A stretch of 64,000 nucleotides of DNA from Echinicola pacifica DSM 19836 (GCF_000373245.1 NZ_KB890758.1:9588-73587), one strand, 5' to 3'. Shown: positions 35,205-45,425, counted from the first letter of the stretch. The notes: generated by a model from the letters alone, not told the origin. Translations and numbers: made by a program.

Positions 35205-36129
35205 TACTCACCTTCACTTCTTCCCATAAATGTTGAGGGTATATATTATTTTGATGCAGGCTTTTCAAGGCCTCGATCACAAATTCCTTATCTTCAGGAT
35301 AAGTCACACCAAACCATGTTTTACCACCTTCCAGGATTTTCACTGCTGCTTTGCCTTGGGCGATGAGATCATTTACGACGGTAGGGATATAAAATTCCGA
35401 TTTGATATTTCCTGTATTTTCTTCCAAAAATTTAAGCCAACGCTTTTCGGTTTCTTCGAAAAAATCAGGTTGAAATCCCCAGCAATTCATAGAAACGGGC
35501 GTATTCTCATCAATTTCAAGGACATCCGCACCCATTCTACTGATAACTTTATCGCCTTCTCTGGAGATTTTCTCACGTTCTTTCATGCCAGTAAGTTCGC
35601 CATCTTCATTATACGAGCAGACGCCACGATTTACGGTACCATGATCCGAAAGGACATTCTTCAGGGCATAGCCTACCATACAGTGCTGGTTACTTCGTTG
35701 AGATTGGCTGAGGAAGGTCCCCAGTTGTGCTATGGCTTCTTTCCCATAAAAATCGTCCGCGTTGATCACGGCAAAAGGTTCATGGATAACATCTTTGGCG
35801 CATAAAACCGCATGGGCTGTGCCGTAAGGTTTGGTTCTATCCGGATTTTGAAAGGCTGTGGGCACCTGGTTTTGAAGGGATTGAATCACAAATTCCACTT
35901 GAATCTGTTGGTCAATTTTATCCAAAAATCGGTCTTTTACCAAGTCTAAGATTTCCTCTCTGACGATAAAAACCACCTTGCCAAAGCCCGCCTGAATGGC
36001 GTCATAAATAGCATACTCCAATATGGTCTCATTGTTAGGGCCAAAGCCATCAATCTGCTTATTGCCTCCATACCTAGATCCCATACCTGCTGCTAAGATA
36101 AGTAATGTTGGTTTTGTAGTTGCTTGCAT
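35200..36129 (-). CDS. Sugar-1-phosphate nucleotidyltransferase-like protein
   Basis: A 309-residue Rossmann-type NTP transferase. The N-terminal LLILAAGMGSRYGGNKQIDGF corresponds to the G-x-G-x-R-x2 nucleotide-binding loop, though with YGGNK replacing the usual LxPLT spacing. FAVINADDFYG is the metal-binding Asp region and GTVNRG follows. It is a distinct group from RfbA and ManC, often seen as an unnamed nucleotidyltransferase in Bacteroidota glycan loci. It probably makes an NDP-sugar for the polymer; the sugar is unknown. It is the last gene of the minus cluster before terminator copy B. Confidence 0.82.
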   Translation of the reverse strand: MQATTKPTLLILAAGMGSRYGGNKQIDGFGPNNETILEYAIYDAIQAGFGKVVFIVREEILDLVKDRFLDKIDQQIQVEFVIQSLQNQVPTAFQNPDRTKPYGTAHAVLCAKDVIHEPFAVINADDFYGKEAIAQLGTFLSQSQRSNQHCMVGYALKNVLSDHGTVNRGVCSYNEDGELTGMKEREKISREGDKVISRMGADVLEIDENTPVSMNCWGFQPDFFEETEKRWLKFLEENTGNIKSEFYIPTVVNDLIAQGKAAVKILEGGKTWFGVTYPEDKEFVIEALKSLHQNNIYPQHLWEEVKVSN

Positions 36130-36210
36130 TATATATGTGTGTTTATTAGGGTCTCGTTAATATGGCCCAGTACAATGACCAGGCGGCCCAAAAAAGCTAA
36201 TTAATAGTAC

Positions 36211-37935
36211 TTATTTTTTCTTACCTATGAGATAGATCAAATTAGCCTGAGCAAAAACGCTAAACTTATCCTTTCCCACAGGATACTCCTCAGTACTCTC
36301 AGGAGCCAGCTGCCACTGATAGTTCATCCCATCAATAAATTGAAGTTTCGAACTCAACATAAACCGGTCCCACTGATAATCAAACAAAAGCCCCAAGGAC
36401 AAATCAACCCAGGGCTGGTTTTCTGGCAAATCCCTTTCAAATGCTCGATTATAGAAATCCTGATGATTAGCAAGGCGCTCAAAGACAATACCGAATTTAT
36501 TCAATTTCTCAATTAAGGAAATCTCAATGGTTTGTATATTGGATCCTGCATTTCCAATACCTACTCCCATAGACTCGCCATAATTAGTAAATCCTCGAAC
36601 CTGATAATGGGCATGCCAGCTAGTATTATTGTCAGCCAAATAGAAATATCGGAGATTTTTATTAACTGATTCCTGCTGGTGCGTCATTTCACCTCTCACT
36701 TGAATATATTTTTCTTGGGTACTTAATTGAAAGATCTTATTAAAGCCTAAAAGAAAAGCTCTAGCATGCTCTGGATTTAATACAAACTCTCTAATGGTAT
36801 AAGCATGGTCTCGTCTTCCATACTCAAAGTAAATCTCTGCATTAGCTTTCTGAAAAATATACCTGCCAAAAAGAGAGACCTGTTGATCCTGAGCTTTAGA
36901 ATCATACTGGACAGAATTCCCATTTGTAAATAAATCCTTTTTAGTAAATGCCTCAAAGATGGGAAACAGATCACCGAATGAATTTGTCCTATTTTCTCTA
37001 TACTGTTGGAATGTTCTATTGATTCCTAAAAACAAACCAGGGACCCATTTTGGTTGATAAGAAATAGTCATACCATTGAGGTAACGCCAATCGGTAGATA
37101 AATTTCTAAAATAATTATTATTAAGGAAATCAAACTGACTAGGTTCTAAATTTGAAGATTCCAACCTTCCCATTATAATCTGACCTTCGAATGAACCGAT
37201 AATGGTATTTGCGGGCTTGGTCGTATTGAAGGTTAAATGAGGAAATCCTGCCGCATTATTTGAAATTATAAGCGCATTAAATTGACCAGGTCCCCACCAG
37301 ATATTTTCTGTGGAGGCTCCTATTTCAAATGCACCATAGTTCAATGAAATTTTTGATTGTCCAGGAAGGAGCTTGCTATAAGGTCCATCACCAAATCTTT
37401 CAGGATTATCGCCATGATTCCAGTAATGAAATTTCGCTTTAATTACAGACTCTTGAAAAGTATCAGAAAAACCAGAATAACTCTTATTTTGGGCCCACAC
37501 ATATTCTGGAGCAAACTGAATATTAAGAAAATGAAACTTTGCAGCAAATCCCGCACTAATCTTGTTTTGGAAACCGACATTAGGAATCATTGCACCATTC
37601 CCAAAGCCGTAAGGGCGACCAGTATTAAAAGTACTAGAATTTTGTAAAGGTAAGAGGGTGAAACTTTTAGACTTCTTTACTCCTCTATTGATGCTTTTTG
37701 AATTATTTACCTCAAAAAAACTAAAATCATTATATATCTGGGCAGAATAAATAGTATTTGCCTGAATAGGCCTGAGATTAAAACTGAGGGTAGAATCTAA
37801 CTGCCCTAATAGTTGTTTCCGTCTCACAGCTTCTTCAAATACAGGCATTCCAGCACTGATAGTCTGTGACCAAACAGAAGTAAGTGGAATGATAAATCCA
37901 ATTATTGTGAATATGATTTTATATAAATTATTCAT
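36211..37935 (-). CDS. Capsule assembly Wzi-family outer-membrane protein
   Basis: A 574-residue protein with a signal peptide (about 1-24, ending VWSQ). The GMPVFEEAVRRKQLLGQ segment and a run of aromatic-edged amphipathic strands indicate an outer-membrane beta barrel. This is the Bacteroidota version of Wzi (capsule assembly protein family PF14052), longer than the enterobacterial 18-strand Wzi. The family binds capsular polysaccharide at the cell surface. Its presence argues that the minus cluster makes a surface-retained capsule rather than only secreted slime. Confidence 0.83.
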   Translation of the reverse strand: MNNLYKIIFTIIGFIIPLTSVWSQTISAGMPVFEEAVRRKQLLGQLDSTLSFNLRPIQANTIYSAQIYNDFSFFEVNNSKSINRGVKKSKSFTLLPLQNSSTFNTGRPYGFGNGAMIPNVGFQNKISAGFAAKFHFLNIQFAPEYVWAQNKSYSGFSDTFQESVIKAKFHYWNHGDNPERFGDGPYSKLLPGQSKISLNYGAFEIGASTENIWWGPGQFNALIISNNAAGFPHLTFNTTKPANTIIGSFEGQIIMGRLESSNLEPSQFDFLNNNYFRNLSTDWRYLNGMTISYQPKWVPGLFLGINRTFQQYRENRTNSFGDLFPIFEAFTKKDLFTNGNSVQYDSKAQDQQVSLFGRYIFQKANAEIYFEYGRRDHAYTIREFVLNPEHARAFLLGFNKIFQLSTQEKYIQVRGEMTHQQESVNKNLRYFYLADNNTSWHAHYQVRGFTNYGESMGVGIGNAGSNIQTIEISLIEKLNKFGIVFERLANHQDFYNRAFERDLPENQPWVDLSLGLLFDYQWDRFMLSSKLQFIDGMNYQWQLAPESTEEYPVGKDKFSVFAQANLIYLIGKKK

Positions 37936-38145
37936 TTATCTACTATTTTAATTCAGATAACCTTTTCTTAGATCATTTGATTCAAATACACTCTAAATAT
38001 TTGTGAGTTCATAATCTTACATGCATGCAGCCTCAATACTCACCTTGCTTTAAAGGTTTTTCAGGTTACGATATATAAAATATTAAGAATAATTATAATG
38101 GATTTATTTTTGTTGGAGAGAAATCCAGATTATTTATTATAGAGA
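37936..38145. other. AT-rich gap between rfbD and the Wzi gene
   Basis: About 210 bases with no gene. The length compared with the rest of the cluster suggests a possible separate promoter for the Wzi gene, but no motif is clear. Confidence 0.4.
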
Positions 38146-39018
38146 TCAAGCGGAGTCTTCATTTTTCAATAACAGAATGCATTCTTTTAATGCATCCCGC
38201 CAATAGGGAATTTCAATATTGAATTTTTCCTTTATTTTATATTTACTCATTACGGAAAAGTGAGGTCTTTTGGCTGGAGTAGGATAATTTTCAGTTAATT
38301 GAGGTAACACATTACAATCAATATCCCCAAACTCCATTATAGATTTTGCAAAATCATACCAAGTACATACACCTTCGTTGGTATAATGATATATTTCTAC
38401 CCCAGTATGATTAAGATTTGGTAAAATATCTAAAATAGCTTTTGCTAAGTCTCTAGCATAAGTTGGACTACCTATCTGATCATCAATGACCTTGAGCTGA
38501 TCATTCTTCCTGCCTAATTTCAACATAGTTTTGACAAAATTACTACCGAAAGAAGAATAAACCCAGCTAGTTCGTATGATTAAAGAGTTATCAGGATTAA
38601 TATTACACATGGCTCTCTCTCCTGCTGCTTTGGATTTTCCATAGATATTTTTAGGATTGGTTAAAGCGTCCTCTAAATATGGCTGATATGCAATTCCTTC
38701 AAAAACGTAATCAGTAGAAACATGAATTAATTTAATGTCAAACGATTGAGCAGCTTTAGCAATGGACTGGACAGCTAGATGGTTTACCAAGTTAGCTTGT
38801 TCTTCTTCGGTTTCTGCCCTATCAACAGCAGTATAAGCGGCACAATTGATAATAACATCAACTTTTTTAGCATTAAGATATTGATTAATGTTTTCTAAAC
38901 TCGAAATATCAAGCTCTTTTCGAGTTGTAAAAAGAAATTGAAAAGGATAACCGTGGGATAGCGATCGAATTTCTGCTCCGAGTTGCCCATTGGAACCAAT
39001 TACTAAAATATTAAGCAT
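38146..39018 (-). CDS. rfbD: dTDP-4-dehydrorhamnose reductase
   Basis: A 290-residue short-chain reductase that converts dTDP-4-keto-L-rhamnose to dTDP-L-rhamnose. It has the N-terminal G-S-N-G-Q-L-G nucleotide motif, the V-S-T-D-Y-V-F-E-G segment, and catalytic Y-x-x-x-K in IYGKSKAAGE, all typical of RfbD/RmlD. The start codon overlaps the remnant stop of the rfbC pseudogene, showing that the two were translationally coupled. The gene itself looks intact, though its substrate-producing step upstream is broken here. Confidence 0.94.
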   Translation of the reverse strand: MLNILVIGSNGQLGAEIRSLSHGYPFQFLFTTRKELDISSLENINQYLNAKKVDVIINCAAYTAVDRAETEEEQANLVNHLAVQSIAKAAQSFDIKLIHVSTDYVFEGIAYQPYLEDALTNPKNIYGKSKAAGERAMCNINPDNSLIIRTSWVYSSFGSNFVKTMLKLGRKNDQLKVIDDQIGSPTYARDLAKAILDILPNLNHTGVEIYHYTNEGVCTWYDFAKSIMEFGDIDCNVLPQLTENYPTPAKRPHFSVMSKYKIKEKFNIEIPYWRDALKECILLLKNEDSA

Positions 39019-39581
39019 ACAAATTTATATTATAGTCAAATAACTCCGCATCACTTAAGAGTGGTTGTTTAAGGTCTTTAGGAGAAAGAATTAATTCATC
39101 TACGTTCATTTTCCAATTAATGTTTTGAGAGGGATCATTCTATACGATACCTCGATCATATTCTGTGCTATTTAAATCATCAACTTAAGAGGCAATACCG
39201 CTTGATCGCTTTGAACAATAAATCCATTTGAAAACCTCTAGGAATAAAAAGTTGTTTTTTATTTTCACTGGAAAGTAGCATCGAAATATGTTTTCCAAAA
39301 GTAGGTAACCCATTTCTAATATCTACTGTAACATCTAATCTCTCCCCATGCAATGCTATCACTAATTTAGTTTGAGCACAAGGATTCCTTTGGTAATGAA
39401 AGCCTCTCAGGGCACCTTTACTTAATTTTGATTCATTATCTTGGCAGAAATTCAATGGAAACCCTAAAAATTTTTCCCATAAATCTTATCGGAATGTCTC
39501 TGAAAAATATCCCCGTGAATCTCCATTAATATCCGGGACCCTAATAATTCCGTCTGGGATACTCGTTCTAAAAAACTCCAT
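39011..39581 (-). pseudogene. rfbC: Broken dTDP-4-dehydrorhamnose 3,5-epimerase
   Basis: The gene can be followed from an ATG at 39581, one base past the rfbA stop, to a TAA overlapping the rfbD start, about 190 codons as expected for RfbC. The N-terminal part (MEFFRTSIPDGIIRVPDING ... GYFSETFR) is interrupted by TAA at about 39488, where a Lys is expected before DLWEKF. The middle (GALRGFHYQRNPCAQTKLV, then KKQLFIPRGF) is readable. After this the frame shifts, another TAA occurs, then a second shift. The C-terminal part (TEYDRGIV, stop, NDPSQNINW ... DELILSPKDLKQPLLSDAEL) has TAG in place of a conserved Trp. Two nonsense changes and at least two frameshifts exclude a single sequencing error. 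Confidence 0.9.
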
Positions 39582-39582
39582 C

Positions 39583-40470
39583 CTATTTGGTCTTTCTTTT
39601 ATTAGCTTTCCTTATGAGGTACTGGCCGTACTCATTCTTTTTTAAAGGCTCAGCTAATGCCATTAATTGGTCGCTATTGATATAACCCATTTCATAGGCA
39701 ATTTCTTCAAGGCAAGCTACTTTTAGACCTTGTCTTTTTTCGATTGTATGAATGAAGTTTGAAGCTTCTAACATTGACTCATGAGTACCAGTATCTAACC
39801 AGGCATAGCCTCTTCCCATTAATTCAACTTTTAAATCTCCCTGCTCTAAAAAAGTTTGGTTAACCGATGTGATTTCAAGTTCTCCCCTATGCGAGGGTTT
39901 GGTTTGTTTGGCAACCTCGATGACTGAATTTGGATAAAAATATAGCCCAACTACAGCATAATTGGATTGAGGAAACTCTGGTTTTTCCTCTAAACTAAGA
40001 ACATTTCCTTCCTCATCAAATTCAGCCACACCATATCGTTCCGGGTCTTGCACATAATATCCAAAAACTGTAGCTTTTTTTTCTTCCTGAACATTATAAA
40101 CAGATTGTTTTAATAAACCAGTAAAGCCATGACCATAAAAGATATTATCTCCTAGCACTAAACACACATCATCTTTGCCAATAAAAGATTCTCCAATTAA
40201 AAAGGCCTGGGCTAAACCATCGGGGCTTGGCTGTTCTGCATAAGACAGTGATATGCCTAATTCATGACCGTCTCCTAATAATTTTTGAAAATTAGGCAAG
40301 TCCTCTGGGGTAGAGATTACCAAAATTTCCTTAATCCCTGCAAGCATTAAAACTGAAAGTGGATAATAAACCATAGGTTTATCATAAATAGCCAGTAGCT
40401 GTTTTGATGTCCCTTTAGTAATAGGATATAAACGAGTCCCTGACCCACCTGCTAATATTATACCTTTCAT
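39583..40470 (-). CDS. rfbA: Glucose-1-phosphate thymidylyltransferase
   Basis: A 295-residue enzyme making dTDP-glucose from dTTP and glucose-1-phosphate. The N-terminal [20 protein letters not shown] contains the classical G-G-S-G-T-R-L loop. Further matches to RfbA/RmlA are [27 protein letters not shown], and [17 protein letters not shown]. Length is normal. It overlaps the DUF1972 glycosyltransferase by four bases and precedes the rfbC remnant by one. No rfbB (dehydratase) is visible in the window. Confidence 0.96.
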   Translation of the reverse strand: MKGIILAGGSGTRLYPITKGTSKQLLAIYDKPMVYYPLSVLMLAGIKEILVISTPEDLPNFQKLLGDGHELGISLSYAEQPSPDGLAQAFLIGESFIGKDDVCLVLGDNIFYGHGFTGLLKQSVYNVQEEKKATVFGYYVQDPERYGVAEFDEEGNVLSLEEKPEFPQSNYAVVGLYFYPNSVIEVAKQTKPSHRGELEITSVNQTFLEQGDLKVELMGRGYAWLDTGTHESMLEASNFIHTIEKRQGLKVACLEEIAYEMGYINSDQLMALAEPLKKNEYGQYLIRKANKRKTK

Positions 40471-41549
40471 ATGAATAATTTATTATATTTGGCACAAATC
40501 AATTCCCAAGTATAATTTTCCTCCGCCAATAATCTCATTTTAGCCTTAAGTTTTATTCTCTCAATCGCATATATATTTTTAAAGATCTTTACTAATTCAG
40601 CTTGCGAATCGAAATAAACTGCAGAATCAAAGGTACTCGCACGATTATATGAAACCCCATATGCTATTACTGGTAATTCTAAATACATAGCCTCTACCAA
40701 GGAAGGGTTTGTTCCTCCTGCACTATGTCCATGTAAATAAAAGAAACAATTAGATCTAAATTGGTCAAGGATATTTTGATCATAAATAGGGTCTTGCAAA
40801 ATTAGGCCTTTTACATCCTTGAATTTTTCTCTAAACTCAATTCCATATTTACTGGAGTTAAAATTACCAATTATCAAATAGGGATAATCAACTTTTGATT
40901 CATTATAGGCCAAAACCATCAGGTCAAGATTATTCTCAGGCTCAATTCGACAAACGGTAAAAAAATATTTTTCCTTTTCAAGTCCATATTGTAACCCTAC
41001 ACTAAATTCTGTAACCGTATGTACATGATTACCCCCATACCCAATTAAGACTGATTGCTTATTATATTCATGCAAAACATATTTCTGAATATGACGATTA
41101 TCGGCCACTATTACATCTGAAAACTGAGTGGCAAGGCTCTCTGAAAACTTTAAAAATTTCTTGGCAAAAAAATTCCATTTATCCCTCTTCCATTCCAGTC
41201 CATCGATATTAATAATTATCTTTCCCTTAAAGAAGGGTTTAATAAGTGGAAGAACAATTGATCCAGACACACCAAGTATAAGGAGTACATCAAATTTCCT
41301 AAAGGACTTGAGAATAGAAATTACATCATATAAAATACTTGAAACCCCATTTGCTCCAATATTTATGTAATTCAGGTTTGCATCTTTATAGGTGGCTATT
41401 TTATTAGAATAGGCTGAACTTTGGCAAAACACAGTAACCTCCAAATCTTCAGGAAAATGGTCTAATAAATTCTCTACAAGGGTCTCAAAGCCACCATAAC
41501 TTGAGGGAACTCCAACTGTACCAATTACGGCAAGCTTTTTATTATTCAT
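40467..41549 (-). CDS. DUF1972 family glycosyltransferase (rhamnosyltransferase-like)
   Basis: A 360-residue GT-B protein. The N-terminal [25 protein letters not shown] is the DUF1972 signature. The C-terminal donor domain has [19 protein letters not shown] and the [16 protein letters not shown] segment, where the conserved Glu of GT4-like enzymes is kept. Such proteins are commonly annotated rhamnosyltransferases, which fits its place directly upstream of rfbA in the transcript. It overlaps the DUF4091 gene on one side and rfbA on the other, so all are co-transcribed. Confidence 0.88.
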   Translation of the reverse strand: MNNKKLAVIGTVGVPSSYGGFETLVENLLDHFPEDLEVTVFCQSSAYSNKIATYKDANLNYINIGANGVSSILYDVISILKSFRKFDVLLILGVSGSIVLPLIKPFFKGKIIINIDGLEWKRDKWNFFAKKFLKFSESLATQFSDVIVADNRHIQKYVLHEYNKQSVLIGYGGNHVHTVTEFSVGLQYGLEKEKYFFTVCRIEPENNLDLMVLAYNESKVDYPYLIIGNFNSSKYGIEFREKFKDVKGLILQDPIYDQNILDQFRSNCFFYLHGHSAGGTNPSLVEAMYLELPVIAYGVSYNRASTFDSAVYFDSQAELVKIFKNIYAIERIKLKAKMRLLAEENYTWELICAKYNKLFI

Positions 41550-43140
41550 TTAATTTCCTTTTAATCTTTTCAATATTTTGGATTCTCAAACTCTCAGATT
41601 GAAGAAGAGATGGATCAAGAACTTTATCAAAACCAGTTACCTGTGACCGCTTTTGCTCCAATTGTTCAATCTTTAATATTTCCTCTAACCCATCTTTGAT
41701 TAAAAAATATCTTAATGAAGGTTGATTATATGGATAGACAAAATGAGCATCCCCTGAGGGTACATCTGAATATATTGCGTTATTCATAATTTTAGAACCC
41801 CATAAATTAAATGCCCACCTTAACATACCATTATACCCCTTTGCTTTTGCTAACATCATCAGATAGCTGGTATCTATAGTACCAGAAGTCATAAGCATAT
41901 TGGCTCCCTTATCAAAACAAGCAGTATATAGGGTTGTTTGAAATCCTTTCTTTTGCCTTTGCTTAAGGGTTTTAGAGTTAATGGTAATATTGGAAGGAAC
42001 TGAATAATCATAAACATACGGAGATAATTTCTCATGAAATGCCCCTGCGTAGCCTACTTTATAATCTGAATTTATACCTTTTATAAACTTAGCTAATTCA
42101 ATAGTAATATCAGGATTTCGTTCATCTACATAGAACATAAGCTTATCAAACCATCCCTTACCTACCAAATAGCGTTCAAAGTCCTTTAAAAAAGGTGTCC
42201 AAAATTCATGATGTTCTGCTGAATTGGGCATTGCCTTTTTAGTAACAATTTTTCCACTCGCTTCATCATAGTAAAAATAAAAATTATTCCAAGGATATAA
42301 ATTATGCAGGGCTATTTGATCGGTGATACCCTTGGACATAGCAATTTCAACATACCTTTCGAAATTACTATAATCATAACTATAGTTTCCATCTTTGCTT
42401 TTTGAAACCTGAATCATCATTTGTGATTGATGTCTGATTTTGGAATTATAGGGATCCCAAAAGACGGTAGCGGTAATAACCTTTTGATTGATCCCAGCCA
42501 ACTGCTCAAACATTTTCTCTAAATAATTAAAATGCTCCGTAGACCATGGCTTTATTTTATAATAATCAGCAACAGACATTGGAAACTGCCAAAAATCAAT
42601 CTTATAATCTGATGATGAAATAGGTGGCAAGGATTTGTTTAAAACCTCAATATTAACATTTATATTAGAAACATTGCCTTTTTGCTTAAGCTCCACTTGA
42701 ATAGGCACTATTCCTGAATTCTCGGTTTTTCCAATACTTACATCCAAAAAAACAAAACTAATCGTACTATCAGGTTTAAATTTATTCGCTTCGATTAGCT
42801 GTGCTCTATCAGGGATCTTTGAAATTTCAAATTCCCCCTTGGTTTTTTGGGATCCACAATATCCAGCTGAATGATCAGCCAATACATATGCCATATAATA
42901 CGGCTTTATCGTAGTATTCTTAGACTCAGAAGTAATGTTAAATTCCACATTCTCCATGGAATTAGATTTAACCTTAACTATCAACGGTAACATTTCCCCT
43001 TTCCAACCCTTAATAGTAAAATTGGGAGCGAACTTTTTATCAAAATCATTGATATCAACAAACTCTGCTTCTAAACCCTGCTGGGCTTGAACAAAACTAT
43101 TTATAAAAACAAGAAGAAATAAAAAACCAATTTTATTCAT
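41542..43140 (-). CDS. Secreted DUF4091 glycoside-hydrolase-like protein
   Basis: This is 532 residues from the ATG at 43140, which opens a clear signal peptide (IGFLFLLVFINSFVQAQ). A frame extension to 43233 exists but would overlap the upstream gene and bury the signal. Residues about 30-200 are beta-rich. The following barrel-like part has DFWQFPMSVADYY, then FYVDERNP, with a candidate catalytic Asp/Glu pair. The C-terminus has the DUF4091 ending (MLRWAFNLWG, SGDAHFVYP, SLRYFLIKDGLEE). The family is grouped with glycosidases. Position in a synthesis cluster suggests trimming or turnover of the capsule. Confidence 0.8.
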   Translation of the reverse strand: MNKIGFLFLLVFINSFVQAQQGLEAEFVDINDFDKKFAPNFTIKGWKGEMLPLIVKVKSNSMENVEFNITSESKNTTIKPYYMAYVLADHSAGYCGSQKTKGEFEISKIPDRAQLIEANKFKPDSTISFVFLDVSIGKTENSGIVPIQVELKQKGNVSNINVNIEVLNKSLPPISSSDYKIDFWQFPMSVADYYKIKPWSTEHFNYLEKMFEQLAGINQKVITATVFWDPYNSKIRHQSQMMIQVSKSKDGNYSYDYSNFERYVEIAMSKGITDQIALHNLYPWNNFYFYYDEASGKIVTKKAMPNSAEHHEFWTPFLKDFERYLVGKGWFDKLMFYVDERNPDITIELAKFIKGINSDYKVGYAGAFHEKLSPYVYDYSVPSNITINSKTLKQRQKKGFQTTLYTACFDKGANMLMTSGTIDTSYLMMLAKAKGYNGMLRWAFNLWGSKIMNNAIYSDVPSGDAHFVYPYNQPSLRYFLIKDGLEEILKIEQLEQKRSQVTGFDKVLDPSLLQSESLRIQNIEKIKRKLNE

Positions 43141-43186
43141 AACTAATTCAAAATTTAAATTAAAAACATAATGCCAAATAAAAAAT

Positions 43187-44311
43187 TCATAAACTAAGTC
43201 TATTCGAAATATAGACCTGCAAATTATCAACATAAGAATTAATTGAAAAATTGTTTAAATACCTTTGTCTAGCATTTATTCCAAGTTTATCCCTTAATTC
43301 TGAATCAATAATAAGTTTATCTAAAAGGGTAGAAAATATCTGAGGCTCATCCTTTGGAATGAGATAACCGGTTTCTCCATCTATAATTGCTTCCACTGCT
43401 CCACCTGTATTAGTAGCTATTACTAACTTACCACAACTCATACCCTCAAGAACAGTTGTAGGAAAAGGGTCTTTCATAATGGAGGGAACTACCAAAATAT
43501 CAGTTTCATTCAAATAGCGTGATACATTAGGCGTAAAATCAATAAACTCAATCTTTACTTTACTTTTGGCTATATCTTCCTTTAATTTATCAATATATTT
43601 CTCACCAAAAGGTGCAGCCCCTCCGATTATTCGGATTATTATATTATCCTGATTCTCTAAAAGATTGATAGCCTCTAAGAAATACCAAATTCCTTTCTCA
43701 GGCTTAATTCGAGCTATTAATGTAATTATACAGGTATCATTTTTTCTTTCCAGGGGTTGGAATAAATCAGGTATTCCATTGTGTATTACTTCCACTTTAT
43801 TATCATAAGCAGGACCACTTACCAATAAATTTTTCTTAACTGCATTAGAAACTGCTAAAACTGAAGTACTCCATTGAAGGGAGTATTTATTTATGACTCT
43901 ACTTATAAATTTAGGAGACTCTAGTATTTCATGGACATGAACTATAGTATTGATGTTAAGAATATGGGCAATAGGCAAGACTAAAAAATTACTTAAAGTA
44001 TTTATGTAAATTAGATCAATGCCTTGCTTACTATTTTCAGAACGAAGAAATTTTTTGAACTTCAGTAATAACTTTACTGCTTGTATAAACCCTACCGGAG
44101 AAAACATCTTCCGTTGAATAATCGGTAACGAATCACATTCTATTATCGATACATTAGGGTTTTCATCCTCAATATGTTTTATTAATGGACCCTTGATTTC
44201 AGGAAGCAACAAATCGATTTTAGCTTGCTTAGGAAAAGCCCTGAGAGCAAGCGATAGAATCCTGTTCGCACCATATAAATCAGTTGTTGCATTGACAACT
44301 ACTATTCTCAT
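43187..44311 (-). CDS. Family 4 glycosyltransferase
   Basis: A 374-residue GT-B enzyme. It begins MRIVVVNATTDLYGANRILS, a GT4 acceptor-domain start. It has INTIVHVHEIL and, at the domain boundary, CIITLIARIKPEKGIWYFLEA. The retaining motif VPSIMKDPFPTTVLEGMSCGKLVIA carries the conserved Glu. It overlaps the polymerase gene by 32 bases, indicating coupled expression. Donor and acceptor are unknown. Confidence 0.9.
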   Translation of the reverse strand: MRIVVVNATTDLYGANRILSLALRAFPKQAKIDLLLPEIKGPLIKHIEDENPNVSIIECDSLPIIQRKMFSPVGFIQAVKLLLKFKKFLRSENSKQGIDLIYINTLSNFLVLPIAHILNINTIVHVHEILESPKFISRVINKYSLQWSTSVLAVSNAVKKNLLVSGPAYDNKVEVIHNGIPDLFQPLERKNDTCIITLIARIKPEKGIWYFLEAINLLENQDNIIIRIIGGAAPFGEKYIDKLKEDIAKSKVKIEFIDFTPNVSRYLNETDILVVPSIMKDPFPTTVLEGMSCGKLVIATNTGGAVEAIIDGETGYLIPKDEPQIFSTLLDKLIIDSELRDKLGINARQRYLNNFSINSYVDNLQVYISNRLSL

Positions 44312-45407
44312 TTTTAAAATAAATTAGTGAAAATATTGAAGCTATAAAGAGATAATAAATATTAGTAACAAACTCTTGAGTAAAAAACTGAGTAATAAAT
44401 AAATAGTAAAATAAAGCAATAGTTAATTTATATGCTTTTTTATAAAAGAAGGAATTTATAAGAAACAAAATGGAACAAGTAAAATAACCAAATAATCCTA
44501 TAAAACCATAAGTATGAAGTAGCATTGCATAACCATTCTCAATATCTGGTCGGTGATCCCATTTCACCATGGCTACAATTTCAGGAGAATAAAAATTATT
44601 ACCATTGCCAAATAAATATCCTAAAAGGCTATTATCATTCCAATAGGATAAGTAGAACCCTTGAAGCAACTCAGATCTCGATTGTAGTGTGCCCATATTT
44701 AGTAAAAAATCAGATATTTGCTCAAAAAAAGCAATGAAACCTAATACCATAAAAACAGATACAGCCCACAGGAATTTCCGATTATAGATAGCTAGTATTA
44801 TAAAAGAAAATAAGTACGACGAGCGATTAAATGTTAGAAAAATAGTTAAAATAACGATTACAAAATTCCATCCATATTTGTTGTCTGCTAACTCAAAATT
44901 CAAAATCAACCATAAGACGCATAAGCTACCAAATGACTGAACAGTAGAATTGAGACCTTTAAAAGGCAAAATAAAAGGTAATCCTTTATCGGCAAGAGAA
45001 GTGACTCCAATATTGGGCTCTATTAGGTATGCCAAAACACCCAATAAGAAACATAGATAAATATAAACTAATAACGTTTTTGCAAAAGTTCGGATCCAGT
45101 CTATGCGATTAATACTAAATATAAAAATCAATCCAAAAACCGGATAAAAGATCATGGGTTTAAGCGTAACATTATACATGCTACTTGCAAATGCAGCAAA
45201 TAGCCAAAAATATATAATAGCTAAACTAATTAAACTAAACTGAATCTGGAAAAATGTAAAAAAAAATAGATACCCCAGAAGGGTCACCATAAACAGTTTA
45301 TCAATAGGAAATCCAACACCATTGATTAATAAGAAGAACAATAAGACAGTTATAACACACTCTGATAAGTAGTCCTTAAACTTATATGTGAGGCTAATAT
45401 TTGACAA
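44280..45407 (-). CDS. wzy: O-antigen polymerase-like membrane protein (Wzy)
   Basis: A 375-residue, very hydrophobic protein with about 10-12 helices and no soluble domain. A periplasmic-loop region has GYLFGNGNNFYSPE and NGYAMLLHTYGFIGLFGY, similar in style to Wzy polymerases, which have little sequence conservation. It lies between glycosyltransferase genes in the minus cluster, where a polymerase is expected. The call rests on topology and context. It is the second such protein in the window. Confidence 0.72.
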   Translation of the reverse strand: MSNISLTYKFKDYLSECVITVLLFFLLINGVGFPIDKLFMVTLLGYLFFFTFFQIQFSLISLAIIYFWLFAAFASSMYNVTLKPMIFYPVFGLIFIFSINRIDWIRTFAKTLLVYIYLCFLLGVLAYLIEPNIGVTSLADKGLPFILPFKGLNSTVQSFGSLCVLWLILNFELADNKYGWNFVIVILTIFLTFNRSSYLFSFIILAIYNRKFLWAVSVFMVLGFIAFFEQISDFLLNMGTLQSRSELLQGFYLSYWNDNSLLGYLFGNGNNFYSPEIVAMVKWDHRPDIENGYAMLLHTYGFIGLFGYFTCSILFLINSFFYKKAYKLTIALFYYLFITQFFTQEFVTNIYYLFIASIFSLIYFKNENSSCQCNN

Positions 45408-45425
45408 AGTCTCTAATGTTAAGCT

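Noticed and set aside
43141-43233. Longer start for the DUF4091 gene
   Set aside because: The extension overlaps the upstream glycosyltransferase and places an unrelated segment before a clear signal peptide.
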